Below are positions 51,986-64,000 of a stretch of 64,000 nt of DNA, piece after piece. The notes beneath the pieces were generated by a model. That model was not told the DNA's origin and searched no databases. It saw only the letters and a program-made list of their open reading frames with translations. The DNA is taken from contig NW_002060947.1 of NCBI RefSeq assembly GCF_000150275.1, positions 294,695 to 358,694 on the forward strand, given 5' to 3'. Every line of letters begins with the position of its first letter. The stretch's first letter is position 1. This DNA comes from Trichoplax adhaerens (Eukaryota > Placozoa > Uniplacotomia > Trichoplacea > Trichoplacidae). A program made the translations under genes and the position numbers.

Positions 51986-54606
51986 ATACAGTAGTAAACG
52001 CCTTTTACTCTACGCATAGGCGATAAAAGAGTAAGTATTTGGTGAATAATGTTTTTATAACAAGTAATACAATAAAGACAGACAAGCATTACATTAAATC
52101 GCCAGTGCTTAATACGTGCCTAGTGAGATAATATAATGATAAGCGTTATGTACTTCCATCAATAGGTATTAAAACTTAAATAAAAAGAACTATGACGATG
52201 CCATTATTAAATTATATCTTGATATTATTTCTCTTCTTAAACGTTGATACGCTTGACTATACGCAAAAAATATAGGTAAATTAATGGTAGTTGGATAATT
52301 GAATAACAGGAATACAAAGTTATGGGGAGAAAAGACGAATTAAAACCAGGATAGACTAGCAAAATATAGTTTTAAATTTACGCGAAATCTTTTTAATTGG
52401 CACTATTACTCCACAAATTTTGACACCCATGGTGGTATAAATTAACTTTTATTGCGATCATCTTACTTAAAATAACAGAAAAGTAGTAAAGCTACATAAA
52501 TTGAATTTAAATACACGGACTGTACAGTACAGTACTTTTGTACAGCATACAGTACACGGATAACGGTAAAAAGTTACTGAACCTCTGACAGGTCTATCAA
52601 ATGGTAATACTATCTGTTAAATGAGCACATTATCGTAAACCGTCAGCAAAGTGACGGGAGTTTGCACTAGTACTCCTAATTCATAACGATCAATGACTGT
52701 AGGTATAAAATTAAATTTTAACTTGAAAAATTATAAACTGCTCGTAATTACCAAGCAGTCTCATAAGACACTAGCTTAGATACGCATCAGCTATGAGATT
52801 TCAATATAAGATTAACTGATTACGTAAATTTATGCAAGTAAAATACAATTTTTACATTTCACCAAATGTTTAAACTATAATATGATTAGACTACATTTCA
52901 GTAGTTTAACTTTGATACTACTAGATATGTATGATATTCAAATTTATAGCTCAAATTATATAATGGAGTCATTAGTTTACTAGAGCATTGTTGTATTGAC
53001 CTAAAAATGAAAAATGAAGATCGATATCTATTATCTTTATTACTTCACTTTCATAGAACTATTCTCTTCTTAGTTTGTTGATTTATTAGTAGCACGATTT
53101 CAAATAATAAAGCAAATAAAATTATGGATTCATTTACTGAACAGAATCATAGGCATAAAGAATTTTTTGTTCGTATGAGTGTTATTTATCTTAAGAATTA
53201 AATGCTATATCTACAGTATGCTGCATTGATTACTGTAACGAAACTTAGTATTGTGATCGTAGACTTTTAGCCATGTTAGTAAGATGTACGAAAGCACGAC
53301 TTTCTATATTTATCTTAAGATGTATTTGGTAGCTCGCTACTATGGACTGCAGTGGTAGATTCTATGCTATAGTATAGATGACTATATATAGCAAGATGTT
53401 GAGTTACTATTAAGGCTAGAGGTAAGAATAGAACTGTAATCCATATATTAGGATATGCTTAGTTTACCGTACTTTGACTGCCAAGAATAATATCTACGAA
53501 AATATTGTACTTGTTCCCAAATCGGATTAATGATGGTCCGCTGTAAAATGTTGCCACTAATAATAATTTGACTATGCGTAAATTAAAGTAGAATAACGCT
53601 ATGCTGATTGTGGCTGTGACTGGTATAAAATGAATATACGCTGGCAACTTTAGACTATTCAGTTCGTTCGCTCTAGAAGTTCTTCAATAGTTGTATTTGG
53701 CTAGAGTAGAGCTGTGTGCAGCTAGCCTTTGCATTAGATCTAATAAAGTTCTAATTTTCTACTACTTGGGAATTTTCGTGATTGGATTTTATCATAGTTA
53801 CATATAATTATTTAACGAAATTTGATATTGATAACACCTAAAATCGATAAATTCGCTATGGTTATGTACTTAAGAATTCTAAAAAATGTTTACAATTAGC
53901 TATCTAGTAAGCACCCATCTTCCTTTATTGCAGTCTTATAGGGAGAATGAATAGATGAAGAAGAATACTTTAAGAATTGCTTTGATGTTAACAACAGTAA
54001 TTATTGACATTTCCTTTTTGTAACTAATTTATTCAATTATCTGCTCCTACTGCAGAAATTCTTGATATTTCAAATGTAAAGGACAATAATATTGCAATAG
54101 GCAGCTATAAAATTGAAAAAGTACACTATTTAAATTTAAAAATAACTCTATAAGAGTGTCAACTATTATTAATTGCTCATCCTTCTACCGGAAAAAAACT
54201 AATAACTGTATCTTACAGTTAGATTAGTAATTATAAGAAATTATAGTATAGGTAAACATATTAGAGATTCATCATAGCGAATATAAAATGAAGTAACAGA
54301 AACAGTAAAATAATGCAGTTATATCTTTGATAAATACTCGCATACAATGAAATATGATGATATTAACTGTATCATATCCAAAAAATATTATAAAGGTACC
54401 TTGATTAACAATAATATAGCGTTCCTGCTTCTTTCACCACAGAATTAATTTACAATATAGTCTTCGTGTAATTACTACAGTTAAATGAATTAAAAAGACG
54501 AAAAATAGTCTAAATTATAGATTTATGATCACCATTAAAGGCCGATTTAAATACTTTCACCGTAATCGAATGTCAATAAATAAAGTTTCCCAGGCATGAT
54601 GTTTAC
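51986..54606. other. AT-rich intergenic region
   Basis: No supported gene; contains the inverted-repeat segment described at 52519-52672. Confidence 0.45.
52519..52672 (+). repeat. Dispersed repeat with TGTACAGTAC array, copy 1
   Basis: A palindromic array (TGTACAGTACAGTAC) leads into AAGTTACTGAACCTCTGACA and then a unique-looking block with ATGAGCACATTATCGTAAAC and GACGGGAGTTTGCACTAGTA. The same order is found in reverse complement at 63454-63622, with nearly the same sequence. Sequence similarity ends sharply at the CACTAGTA end in both. Confidence 0.8.
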
Positions 54607-54611
54607 TAGTA

Positions 54612-55162
54612 TGTCACAATCACGTTTTTGTGGCATAGTATCTCTACTTATCGTGTAAAACTTAGCTAAGTACGGTACAATCCCGACACTGAACAAGTGC
54701 TACTGGAACTACGCTTCCTATTAGAATACCAACTTCTCGGGTGTGGGACTACACTTCTTTGACCGTCACTAGGTTACTTGATTACACAAGTAGTTAAGCC
54801 TAGGCTTTTGAACAGATAACTATCACTACAGTTTATTCTCTTCTATGCCTTTCTCCTCGTCCACATTACATCATAGTTAGCCTTTATATACTTTCTAAGA
54901 TATTTACTATTTACATTAATCTCACGTAGGAGATTTCACAACCATAACCTATCCAGTAATAATCTTACAACACGACTACAAATCGTGTCAGCATAAACAA
55001 CTCTCTAACACAAAGGTTGCACAGCATCAATATTTATATTTCCCTAGTCTATCCTCATATTCGAATACATACAAAATAACTAAGGACAGTTGATCATCAA
55101 AACACCTTACTAACAAACACCATAACACTTCTAACTCATCACGGCAAAAAGGTACCGTGACA
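54612..55162. mobile_element. Solo LTR-like element, divergent subfamily
   Basis: A 551-bp element that starts TGTCACAATCACGTTTTTGT and ends AAAAAGGTACCGTGACA, with a perfect 5-bp duplication TAGTA (54607-54611 and 55163-55167). Both ends carry hairpin potential: TGTCACAA/TTGTGGCA at the left and CACGG/CCGTG at the right. The body does not align by eye with subfamily A beyond the ends. No coding frame is present. Confidence 0.8.
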
Positions 55163-55167
55163 TAGTA

Positions 55168-55530
55168 ATTCATTATGTTTCTTTCATCTTTCATAATTCA
55201 AAATTAAAAGTATATTTGCGATTTAGAATAGAGGTGACCTTGTCCTAAAATAATGCTATTTACAGGAAGTAAGGCCAAGATAATAGCTAGGCATTTTATT
55301 ACTCATTTTCGATTTTGTCTACTCTTCTTAGTTCTCAATTTTATCCTGTTATTACGCACGAATAGTTTACATGCCTATTTAAAATAAAATATGAAATCAC
55401 TCATTAGTGCTTTATATATTAAGATCAAATTAACGAGAGTATTATATCGTTTATACGTTTCTTTTCGAATTTCTTTCAGGAATTAGATCTAGGCATCATT
55501 ATCTGTGAACAACTAGCAATGCGCTTCTAT
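55168..55530. other. Spacer between two LTR-like elements
   Basis: AT-rich; nothing supported. Confidence 0.5.
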
Positions 55531-55535
55531 AACTG

Positions 55536-56166
55536 TGTTACAGTGTTATATACTGTATTACAGCAGAAATATCAATGTTAGGATAATTCTATTAGACTAT
55601 CCTTATTTAGTTAACTTCTAATTTGGATATACTGTATTTTAATATAGCACTGACGTTTTATGACAGTGACACTTATACACATACTGAAATTAATAGTTAT
55701 AATAGGGAATGCAAATCATCTACTTACAGTTCGAATCATTGTGATTGTAATTTACTTATGCTAGATTGTAAATTATCATGGAAATATTCCGTGATAGGAC
55801 ATATCGTAATCTGACTATTCTGTATTAGTCATTACATGTCTATGTTTGTAAATACTGTTGTCTGCATTAAGGGAGCAGTAGCTATAATTAATATCTAATT
55901 CAGTAAATGATTCCGAGGTTAATTGTATTAACTATGACTCATGAACTATTGAGGAACAGTATATAAATGCAGTATATCGTGAAATAAAGAGAATTTCTCC
56001 AACTTAGTGTTTAACGTAAAATACGAGGCGTTTAAGTCTTTGTGTAGTCTGCTAGTAGAGCAAAAGTGTTTGTGATAGTGCAGATATCGTTCCTTGATAC
56101 GTGGTTCAAGGAATTGACTTATTGATCGTATATTGCGTTATCTTGTTGCAAAGCTGTTTTGTGACA
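55536..56166 (+). mobile_element. Solo LTR-like element, subfamily A
   Basis: A 631-bp element that starts TGTTACAGTGTTATATACTG and ends GCTGTTTTGTGACA, with a perfect 5-bp duplication AACTG (55531-55535 and 56167-56171). The body is collinear with the copies at 11959, 14931 and 25745. It has no protein-coding capacity. Confidence 0.9.
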
Positions 56167-56171
56167 AACTG

Positions 56172-58692
56172 GTTCAATATAGGTTATATATTATTGAAAA
56201 ATGATAATTTAGTAGGCTAGTCAAATAATTTTTTCCTTTATTATTTTGTATTACCTTAAAGACGGATTAAAATATCTTAAAGCAATAAATTATATGATGA
56301 TAATGTGATCGGTGATCAGTACTAGATATGGGTGATGTAATTGCAGAGGTAGCTTCGGTATGTGTTAATTGTTTATACTAACTGTCATTATTTATCGTGG
56401 CTTTACAATAACTTTATAAAAGAATATTTTTCATTATGGAAGTTAAACATAGAATTTACTCTATGTAGAACTGGAGACAATATGTTAGTGTTATAAAAGC
56501 TCTTTTAATAATGATAGTTTAATCAAAGACTGTAGTGTACGGGTTGTTATTCCTAGATTCGTAATCTGTCAATTCAAAATTCTGAATTGTTAAAATCGAG
56601 CAAATCCCTAATGTGGCACAAAATAGTCAACATCGTATAATTGACTTATAACAACTAAGTTTATTAACGTCCGTGTATCGTCCGTCGTAGATGAATTCTA
56701 ATTTCTTCTCCTCATAATAACAGTCGAAAATAGCTAAGATAAACCGGATAATTGACTTAGCCTCCACGATAACAGTTCTATACAACTTATACAAATTATC
56801 ATCAATTGCTCCTCTACACAGGAGGCATCAATCACATTAGTACATTACTTAATAACCTTAATTAGTATGGCTATCAGCTACGGCCTTATATAGCGCATAC
56901 TAAATCTTTGTCGTTTCATCATACTAGCCTTATCAACACTTACTTTATTAAGACTTACAGTTCTTTACACCTACTATCAGTGTATTACCTACACAAAACT
57001 ACTGTAATTAGCTAAAATCGCTACAAAGACCTATCGAATGTAGCTTTTAAAATATTTTTGTCTTTACTACTACTCAGACTTAATTTTTGTAAAGTGATTT
57101 CGAGCTGGTCTACATATCGAGCAGTTTGGATAAATTCATTCATTTAACACGTATTTTTGTAATGAATTTCGTTTACTGTCATATTCGCTGACGCTTTAAC
57201 GCAAATTTATTTAATTGATATTCGCTGTTAATATAATCAATCGACTCGATTTGTTACGACTCAACCGTTCTTACTGCAGCTTTCCTAATACTTTAAAAAT
57301 ATTTCAAATTGTACCAATGCTAATAAAACCGCTTAAAATGGTTGATTGATTCATGATTCTTAGTAACCGATATTGATATATGGAATTTAATCCTGTCATT
57401 TGTTGTATATCTGAACGTGACCGTATGCGAAATCGGTCACTCCATATCGACCGTTTCCCGAAAAATAGTTTAATTTGCGCAATTTTTGCTCAAAAATACA
57501 TTCTCTCCCAGGTAAAATCGAAACTGAGCTAGTTAATGGATAGGTGTTTACGCGTATGTGTTTACTATGGTAGCAGTGGTGCCATTTTAGACAATATGTA
57601 AGCATAACCTTTGAAATAGTTATTTTCTTGTATTTAACTGTTACTCTCACAAAAACTGAACTTTGTAATACAAAGGATCGTTTTTTACATTATATTTGCC
57701 TCATTCAATCAATTCGTAGAGACAGTAATTTCAAGTTAGTCATCTCTTTCCGTCTACATTAATTTATAATCTAATTCTATAGCTATTCTGAAGCATATCA
57801 ATGAAATAAAGTGATATTAATTTGTCATAAAGTAGAACCATTGAATAGGCATGCCATAAGTATTTAATTTACAAATCGCTGTAAAGATTATGTTAAGTAC
57901 AATTGATGATATTCATGCAGCTGAAACTTGAGCAAAATTCTTCTTTAGATCTAACTATATAAAAATATTCAAACATAGCTATACTTGCTTGCTACGTCAT
58001 GAATTATGCCTAAGTCTATTTAACTTTTATTTTCATAAATTTAAAGGTTTAAAGAAAAAATTCCATCGTGATAATATAAATTTTTTCATTACATATAAAT
58101 CTGTCATCCCTTGTGTTCGAAAAGTGTTGGGCACCATTACCGAAATAATGTGATATGTTATCATAGCGTCAAAAGATTTTATTAAAATGGACTAATAGCC
58201 ATGTTTAATGATGACACCAACAATTAGATTTTAAAACTCATGATATGACCAAAATAATCAATAAATTTTTACTCATTATGCAATACGAATGCTAACTTTT
58301 ATTCAATGATTTGGCAATACAGTGAATGGAGCCGCATATCTAACAAATGGTTTCGTTGTAGTGATAGTAAGTTAATTCGTATGGCTAAGGACAATAAATT
58401 ATTAGCATAAGAGATTATTCTCTATTGCTTAAAAATGTGCCCGTTTTCATTTTAAAATTTACTAATAACAATTTACTGAAGAAAACTAGGACTGTAAGAT
58501 AGTTTGTTTATTCATGATATTAAGTAGAAGCCAAATATTATAAATTGCGCACTGAATTATAATGTCTTGCTTGAGCTATTAAAAATGGTTCAATCTGAGG
58601 ATTAATCAACTAAATTGCAGCGTCACAACACTTTAAATTCTAGTTAGCAATGACCAAATTAATACTGAATAAATAAAGAGAACGGCACCATG
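56172..58692. other. AT-rich intergenic region
   Basis: No supported gene. The stretch from about 56610 to 57040 is C- and A-rich on the plus strand and resembles the divergent LTR-like elements in texture, but no matching target duplication was found. An 84-codon minus frame (57396-57650) has no motif; a copy of the GAACGTGACCG hairpin word lies at its end (57413-57440). Confidence 0.4.
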
Positions 58693-59790
58693 TTAATATC
58701 TCATGCACCTAGATAAAGCTACGAAAGCTTTCTCTAACTTTCTAGTGTATATTCTAGAATTTTTTCTTCCCGTAGCTATTTTGGATTTGGCAGTATTATA
58801 GCCATTCAAACTGGCTGTGTATATAGACAAGATTTCATCGCACAAAGATTGCGTGCCTGTAGTTACGGTTCCTGTACAGAATCTGGTTCTTAAATTATGA
58901 TAAGACTTATATAGTGCATAATTTTCATTTCGTTCTTTGGTAAATTTGGATATATTTTTTCGTGCAAGATAGAGCATTCTCCGATATTTACGGTAAGTTC
59001 TCAGTTCTTGCTGATAACTAGCACACTTTCTTCGCCCAAACATTCTAGACAAATCCTTTGCCTGTAGCGAAAATAAAAGGAATTGAGGCCCGATTAACGG
59101 TAATATTTCCGCTTAAGAAATAGATATTTAATGAATATCTTGAACGTACAGTATAAATTTGATTCCTTTAGAAAATAATAAATTATGGTCATAAATTATT
59201 ACAGTTGGAATCATAGACGCAATGAAATAGATTATACAGCAATAAGATGGAATAATTGTTGTATAAAAATATAACAAAAAGTAATATCCTTATTCTGCGT
59301 CGCAAATATCATGCCTACATAAAGTATCTAATCAAACTCTTAATTTACCCCAATTAGAAGGTCTTCCTGATGCTTATTTTCACTATCACTTAGATCTTCT
59401 CCGAAGTTCTCAACTTCATCATTCATTTCAGCTTCTTTATTTTCTGTTGTTTCTGGCTCACGGTTTTCTTTTTCAATTTCAGCGCTATATTCATCTTCGT
59501 CCTCATCACTTTGATAAGAAAAATAAAGACCAGTATACTTAAGTAATGAAATATGAAAGAAACATTGTCAAATAGGTGCATCATCCTTGTACTTCTGACT
59601 ACCTTTCTTGTGACCCGAAGCCGCGCTTTACTTCATTCCATTTCACATGTGGTATATCTTCGACTGGTTTTTCACTATCGGTAAAATCATAATTCCGTTG
59701 GGATCCTTCTGGTTCAACCACTGCTGCCATCGATATAACCAGAAGTTGTGCCAAAATTGCGAAGATGCATAGTCGAGAATTTAAAGACAT
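58693..59790 (-). CDS. Secreted acidic protein with four-cysteine helical tail, unknown family
   Basis: I do not recognise this protein. Three exons join in frame to 238 residues: 59790-59603 (donor GTAGTC), 59508-59349 (donor GTAAAT) and 59061-58693. The ATG at 59790 opens a clear signal peptide, with a hydrophobic core CIFAILAQLLVISMAA (8-23) and predicted cleavage near 22-23. Residues about 24-116 are acidic and look disordered (SDEDEDEYSAEIEKEN, ENFGEDLSDSEN). The tail (117-238) is basic, predicted largely helical and holds four cysteines (129, 178, 190, 235) that could form two disulfides. KR at 55-56 and GRRK at 125-128 could be convertase sites, so processing is possible. The acidic/basic split suggests a propeptide that shields a basic mature domain; this is inference. 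It could be taxon-restricted. Confidence 0.75.
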
Positions 59791-60965
59791 GATGCCTATA
59801 TCAGTATTACTGAAAGAATTTCAAAAATATGTTTTTCCTTAAGAAATATTATCCTGCAATGTCCTTTCTATAAGATAACGATGAATTGAAGTGCTACTGC
59901 TCTAAATAGTTCATTTATATACCCTGTACTCTCGCATTAAAGTATGGACGTTCATGGCTCATTAGGAATGTACTTATAGTCAGTACTCCACCTTAAATTA
60001 ATGATGCTTTACAAGGAAAAACAGGTTAACATTTTGTCTTCATTAAGATTACTTTCGTATTTTTTGTAGATAGCTGTGAATGGTAGCCATTATTTTTTAC
60101 TAAGAATGCAGGCTTTTGTAATCTTATTGCAGTATGAATTGAAGGGTCATAATTGCTTTCGATTTATTGTTAAATGATTCAACGCTATATAGTTGATCTT
60201 CTTATGACGAAATTAGACTATGCAAGTCATTTTGGTCTACTCAAATCAGCAATGTAAGCTGCATCATGAGGTAAACTTAAATCGCAGTGCTTAATTGTAT
60301 TTTCACCAGGACATTAATATTATATGTATCAGAGTATGATAACAATATAATAAGTAGCTTTTAAAATATAATATATTCACTATTCCAGGTGAATCCAATG
60401 TTGTTATCAAATCATGGCAATAAGGCGGTTTTAATATAGCATTAGTGACTATAATTGAATGGCTATGAGTTTCTTGATGCTTATCTTTCTTATTATTGGA
60501 TGGTAGGCATGCTTTCTATAAATCTTTTTCACTAGGAGTTCTGGCTTTGCAAATACCCTATAATTATCACTCAACAATACCATAACCACTAATAAGAATA
60601 GCTTTATAATGTCTCTTGAATAGTCGCCATGGCGTCAGTTAGGTAAATGGCTCGATCAAAGAATATTTCGATAGGTAAATGATGCTATTATCCAATGGCA
60701 AAATTAACTGGGTCGGCATGACTTATCAATCATTGCTGCTAAATTGTAGAAACAGGTACACAGCTATGTAATAATAATTGCTACAGTCTGAATCTTCAAG
60801 TTACTAAAAGCTAAAATAGTAGACGCCAAAACAAGTGATTGGATAGTTTTCCTATTTCTTTAATTATAATTAGAAAAATATTTAGAAAGTTCCTGTTCTG
60901 TCGATGTTCAAGAACTTCATTCATTTTAGATTACATTAATTAATAATCTTATGTCCAATAAGTAC
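59791..60965. other. Upstream region of the secreted-protein gene
   Basis: AT-rich; promoter of the minus-strand gene expected at the left end. Nothing else is seen. Confidence 0.45.
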
Positions 60966-60970
60966 AACGG

Positions 60971-61556
60971 TGTCACAACCCTCACTTGTGGCAAAGGAAA
61001 GTAAAGAACTCTAGTGTAGTTACTTAAAACTTGGGCTATTTCTCCTAGTACTTTCAGTTTCCATGAGAGAAGTATTTGAGAACTCGATTTCTCGGCTGAT
61101 CTCCACAGAAAACTGACTAATTATTACACTATTCTTCACGATATGAGTCTTGCCGTTCTTGAGCAATTACTAACTTTATTCTACAAACACACGCGCTTAA
61201 ATAGGTTTCTACAGTGAATTCCAATATTAACGAGTGAGAATTCATACTTCACAAGTTACATTAATTAGTATAATACCATTACTAAATATACATGTCGATA
61301 TTCTCAGACTTAGATAGCTACAAGCTATCAGGTGTTAAGACGCTTAACCTTTGTTCATATACGGCTCAATTTTTAGAGATTAACACACCTTACGAACCTA
61401 CAGTAAATTAACTGTTAACAACTTATATTTCTATCTCATTTCTACCGTCCTATTATCAGCTACAAACGCATTAAACATAGCACATAACCTTATCTTATCT
61501 ATTCATAAGCATTCATTAATCAACAGTTACTTAATTAGTAATGGCGTACCGCGACA
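60971..61556. mobile_element. Solo LTR-like element, divergent subfamily
   Basis: A 586-bp element that starts TGTCACAACCCTCACTTGTG and ends GGCGTACCGCGACA. The flanks AACGG (60966-60970) and GACGG (61557-61561) match at 4 of 5 bases. The left end forms a hairpin (TGTCACAA with TTGTGGCA), as in the element at 54612. No coding frame. Confidence 0.72.
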
Positions 61557-61561
61557 GACGG

Positions 61562-64000
61562 CTGCAGTCAGAATTTGCTCCTGATTAAATATTTATGCTT
61601 GCTTGGATATCTTTTATTAAACATATAATAAGGAACTCGTGTAAGAATCTCTCTTAAGATAGTTAAGAGTGAAAAATACGTTGAACTACTCATTCGTGTA
61701 ATAAATTGTGTTTGATAAGGTACGAATTAATGCACTTTCTTGTTGTTTTAATTAATGCGAATGGTGCTATTATACAGATTATTTGCTGATTTACCAAAAA
61801 ATAGCTATAATTATAACTATCCGTACAATGGCATATGAACACTATTGACTGTATTCGTGGGATTGATCACAATTAAAAGATTAATACACAATTATTAGCC
61901 GTGAAATCTGTTTATTCAAGTCAAGGTATTAAATTAGATTGAATTTATCACTAGCTAATACTATATGTGCAATAGATAACACGTTTTGGCCGAAATACTT
62001 CATAATCTTCATTCTAAATGAAGTATTTAATGCTGCTTCGGTTACTTTGCTGATGAACTTTATAATTGCAATTTAGCAATTTTGTATCGCACTGACAAAA
62101 ATCTATCTTTTAATTCTCGGTAAACAACTTCACTCTATCTTCTTTCTGCCAAGATAATAGGGCTCATTAGGAATGAGGAACAAATTACTGATGTGTAAAG
62201 TAGAAAAGGAGATATTATTATATTTTCTGTATAATTAATTATTAATCCTATTGGAAATATACTCGAGATGTACTGGTATCATCATTTCACTTGAATACAG
62301 ATGAACACTACCGTTTTTAAGTGAACGATTAACTCAAAGTATTCGTAAATCCCTTTTATTCAAGTTTACATTTTGAGAAGCTATCGTTGCGGAGTTGGGT
62401 AAACAAAACCTAACACTATTCTCCGCCGCTAATGATGCTTAATATATGGTAATATAAGTAATAACATTAAGTATTCAAGAACTTAAGACAAAACGAAATC
62501 AAACGCAGTAAAATACTCATTTAGTGAAGTATCCAATTAGATTCTATTAATAAACAGTTTATAAAGTGCAATAAAGTGTATTCAAAATATTAAAACTAGA
62601 ACTAGTGTTGCAGGTAAATTTCACTTTATTACGTAAAATTGGCTCACCTAAATCTGTCGAAGACTATCTACCTTCAGTCTACAATTGTCTCGCCTATTTC
62701 AAATAAACGTATGAATTATATTAAGTTGGTTATACTATCTGCCATAAATATCACCTAAAAATAGTGAAGATACCAATAAAAACTTATAACCAATGGTATA
62801 ACTTGGGCTATTTCATACAATCTTATAATTCTGGCCTTAAGCTAACTCGAGGCTGCATTGCATGAAGTCTAGAATTATATTTTCTATAAACCTCGATTTT
62901 ACTTAATATTTAAAAATGCACTTAGTTGTTTTTAATAAGTGCTTGCTTTAAGAAAGCTTTCAATCATCTTAATAGAATTGATTCTTTTAGTTGTTTTCTT
63001 AATTTATGCACTCTTTTTTAAATAACTAATCATCCCTTCTCCAAATCCTGTTTTAGTCGATTTCAGACGCTTAATCCATTAATTGAAAGCAATTTATTTA
63101 CTTTCTACAAAGATCACCGTTAATCTATTGATGAATAAATCAAATCCTTTTCTTACTAACAAGGATACAGTAGCTATTACTCCAGAACACTACAAATAAA
63201 TAGCCCACTGTTACGGTGTTATCTCACCATTTGAATAGATTTACGTAATCTTAGCTAATATGGTAGAACTGATGATAACTTGATGTTGTTGTTTACTAAT
63301 TATTGTCGATATATGACCATATTATGTTAAATGGATTGTTTGACAGTATCGGTAATATGTAATAATGATTACTATGACTTAATAGAATAATCTTATACTA
63401 TCTCTTAATCGTAATCATGTGTAATGAGGTATCGAAGTTGTTCTTGTTATTGTTACTAGTGCAAACTCCCGTCGCTTTACTGACGGTTTACGATAATGTG
63501 CTCATTTAACAGAGATTCAGTAACTTTATACCGTACCGTGTAGACCTGTCAGAGGTTCAGTAACTTTATATCGTGTACTGTGTACAGTACTGTACTGTAC
63601 TGTAATGTACTGTATGCTGTACAAATGCACGGTATATAAGTCGTCTTTACGTAAAATAAAAAGGGCGTTTAAGTTATAAGTTTGCTTAAGGACTTTTATC
63701 TTGCGTTTCCTTGCCACAAGCAATTCCGGTTTGTGACACCCACATATGAGTTTATTGGCAAGTTTATACCAGTACATTTACTCCTGGAATATGGATATCC
63801 ATTTCGCCTTCATGAAATTTACTACGAGGAAGTTACCGAATGATCATCATCCTTAGTCGTAGTTGTTAATTTTAATACTTTTGATCGGTAGAATGATATC
63901 AATCAAAAAGATTACTAGAAAGTCATCGGTAAACATTCTTTAATCTAATTTTCTGTTTAAAAGATACTTGAGCCACTCTAGCGTAACGATTAACTCAAAT
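61562..64000. other. AT-rich region at the right edge
   Basis: No supported gene; includes the second copy of the TGTACAGTAC-linked repeat at 63454-63622. The 83-codon minus frame at 63526-63777 overlaps that repeat and is not credible as a gene. Confidence 0.45.
63454..63622 (-). repeat. Dispersed repeat with TGTACTGTAC array, copy 2 (inverted)
   Basis: Reverse-complement copy of 52519-52672, with the block TACTAGTGCAAACTCCCGTC at one end and a palindromic TGTACTGTACTGTA array at the other. The segment TTCAGTAACTTTATA occurs twice here (about 63517 and 63557), so this copy has a small internal duplication relative to copy 1. Confidence 0.78.

Noticed and set aside
56610-57040. A tenth LTR-like element
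   Set aside because: The start TGTGGCACAAA is suggestive, but no matching end with a 5-bp duplication was found.
63526-63777. An 83-codon minus-strand frame
   Set aside because: It runs through the palindromic repeat array and has no independent support.

Overview
This is eukaryotic, animal-type nuclear DNA: strongly AT-rich, low gene density, genes split by short GT-AG introns, and one 50-base run of Ns (11436-11485) typical of a draft assembly. Two deep animal orthologues (RAP1/TERF2IP and PDZD8), compact introns and lineage-divergent rhodopsin-class receptors suggest an early-branching animal. I favour a placozoan (Trichoplax/Hoilungia type), but this is inference and not proven by the window.

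Six genes can be read. Three are class A G-protein-coupled receptors. Two of them are two-exon paralogues on the plus strand (6602-8409 and 24385-27553) that share an intron at the same place and phase. The third is an intronless canonical receptor on the minus strand (47687-48784). The central block holds two many-exon minus-strand genes. One is a RAP1 (TERF2IP) telomere protein with BRCT, Myb and RCT domains (28635-32029, 12 exons). The other is a PDZD8-like ER lipid-transfer protein with TM, SMP, C2, PDZ and C2-like regions (34326-38978, about 22 exons) that appears to stop before the C1 domain of better-known relatives. The sixth gene (58693-59790, minus, 3 exons) encodes a secreted acidic protein with a four-cysteine helical tail that I do not recognise.

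The rest is mostly non-coding. Its most striking content is a group of nine 430-640 bp elements that begin TGT and end ACA, each flanked by a 5-bp target-site duplication (six exact or with one mismatch in close copies, the rest with at most one mismatch). They look like solo LTRs of one retrotransposon lineage: six copies of one subfamily, one shorter relative, and two more distant ones. One copy sits in the intron of the second receptor. Other structure includes palindromic TGTACAGTAC arrays attached to an inverted repeat pair near 52.6 and 63.5 kb, a hairpin repeat near 16.1 and 57.4 kb, and two weak candidate coding segments near the 5' ends of the RAP1 and PDZD8 genes.

The genes do not form one pathway. 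The receptors act at the cell surface, RAP1 at telomeres and chromatin, PDZD8 at ER membrane contacts, and the secreted protein outside the cell. No tRNA, rRNA, CRISPR or bacterial-type feature was found.
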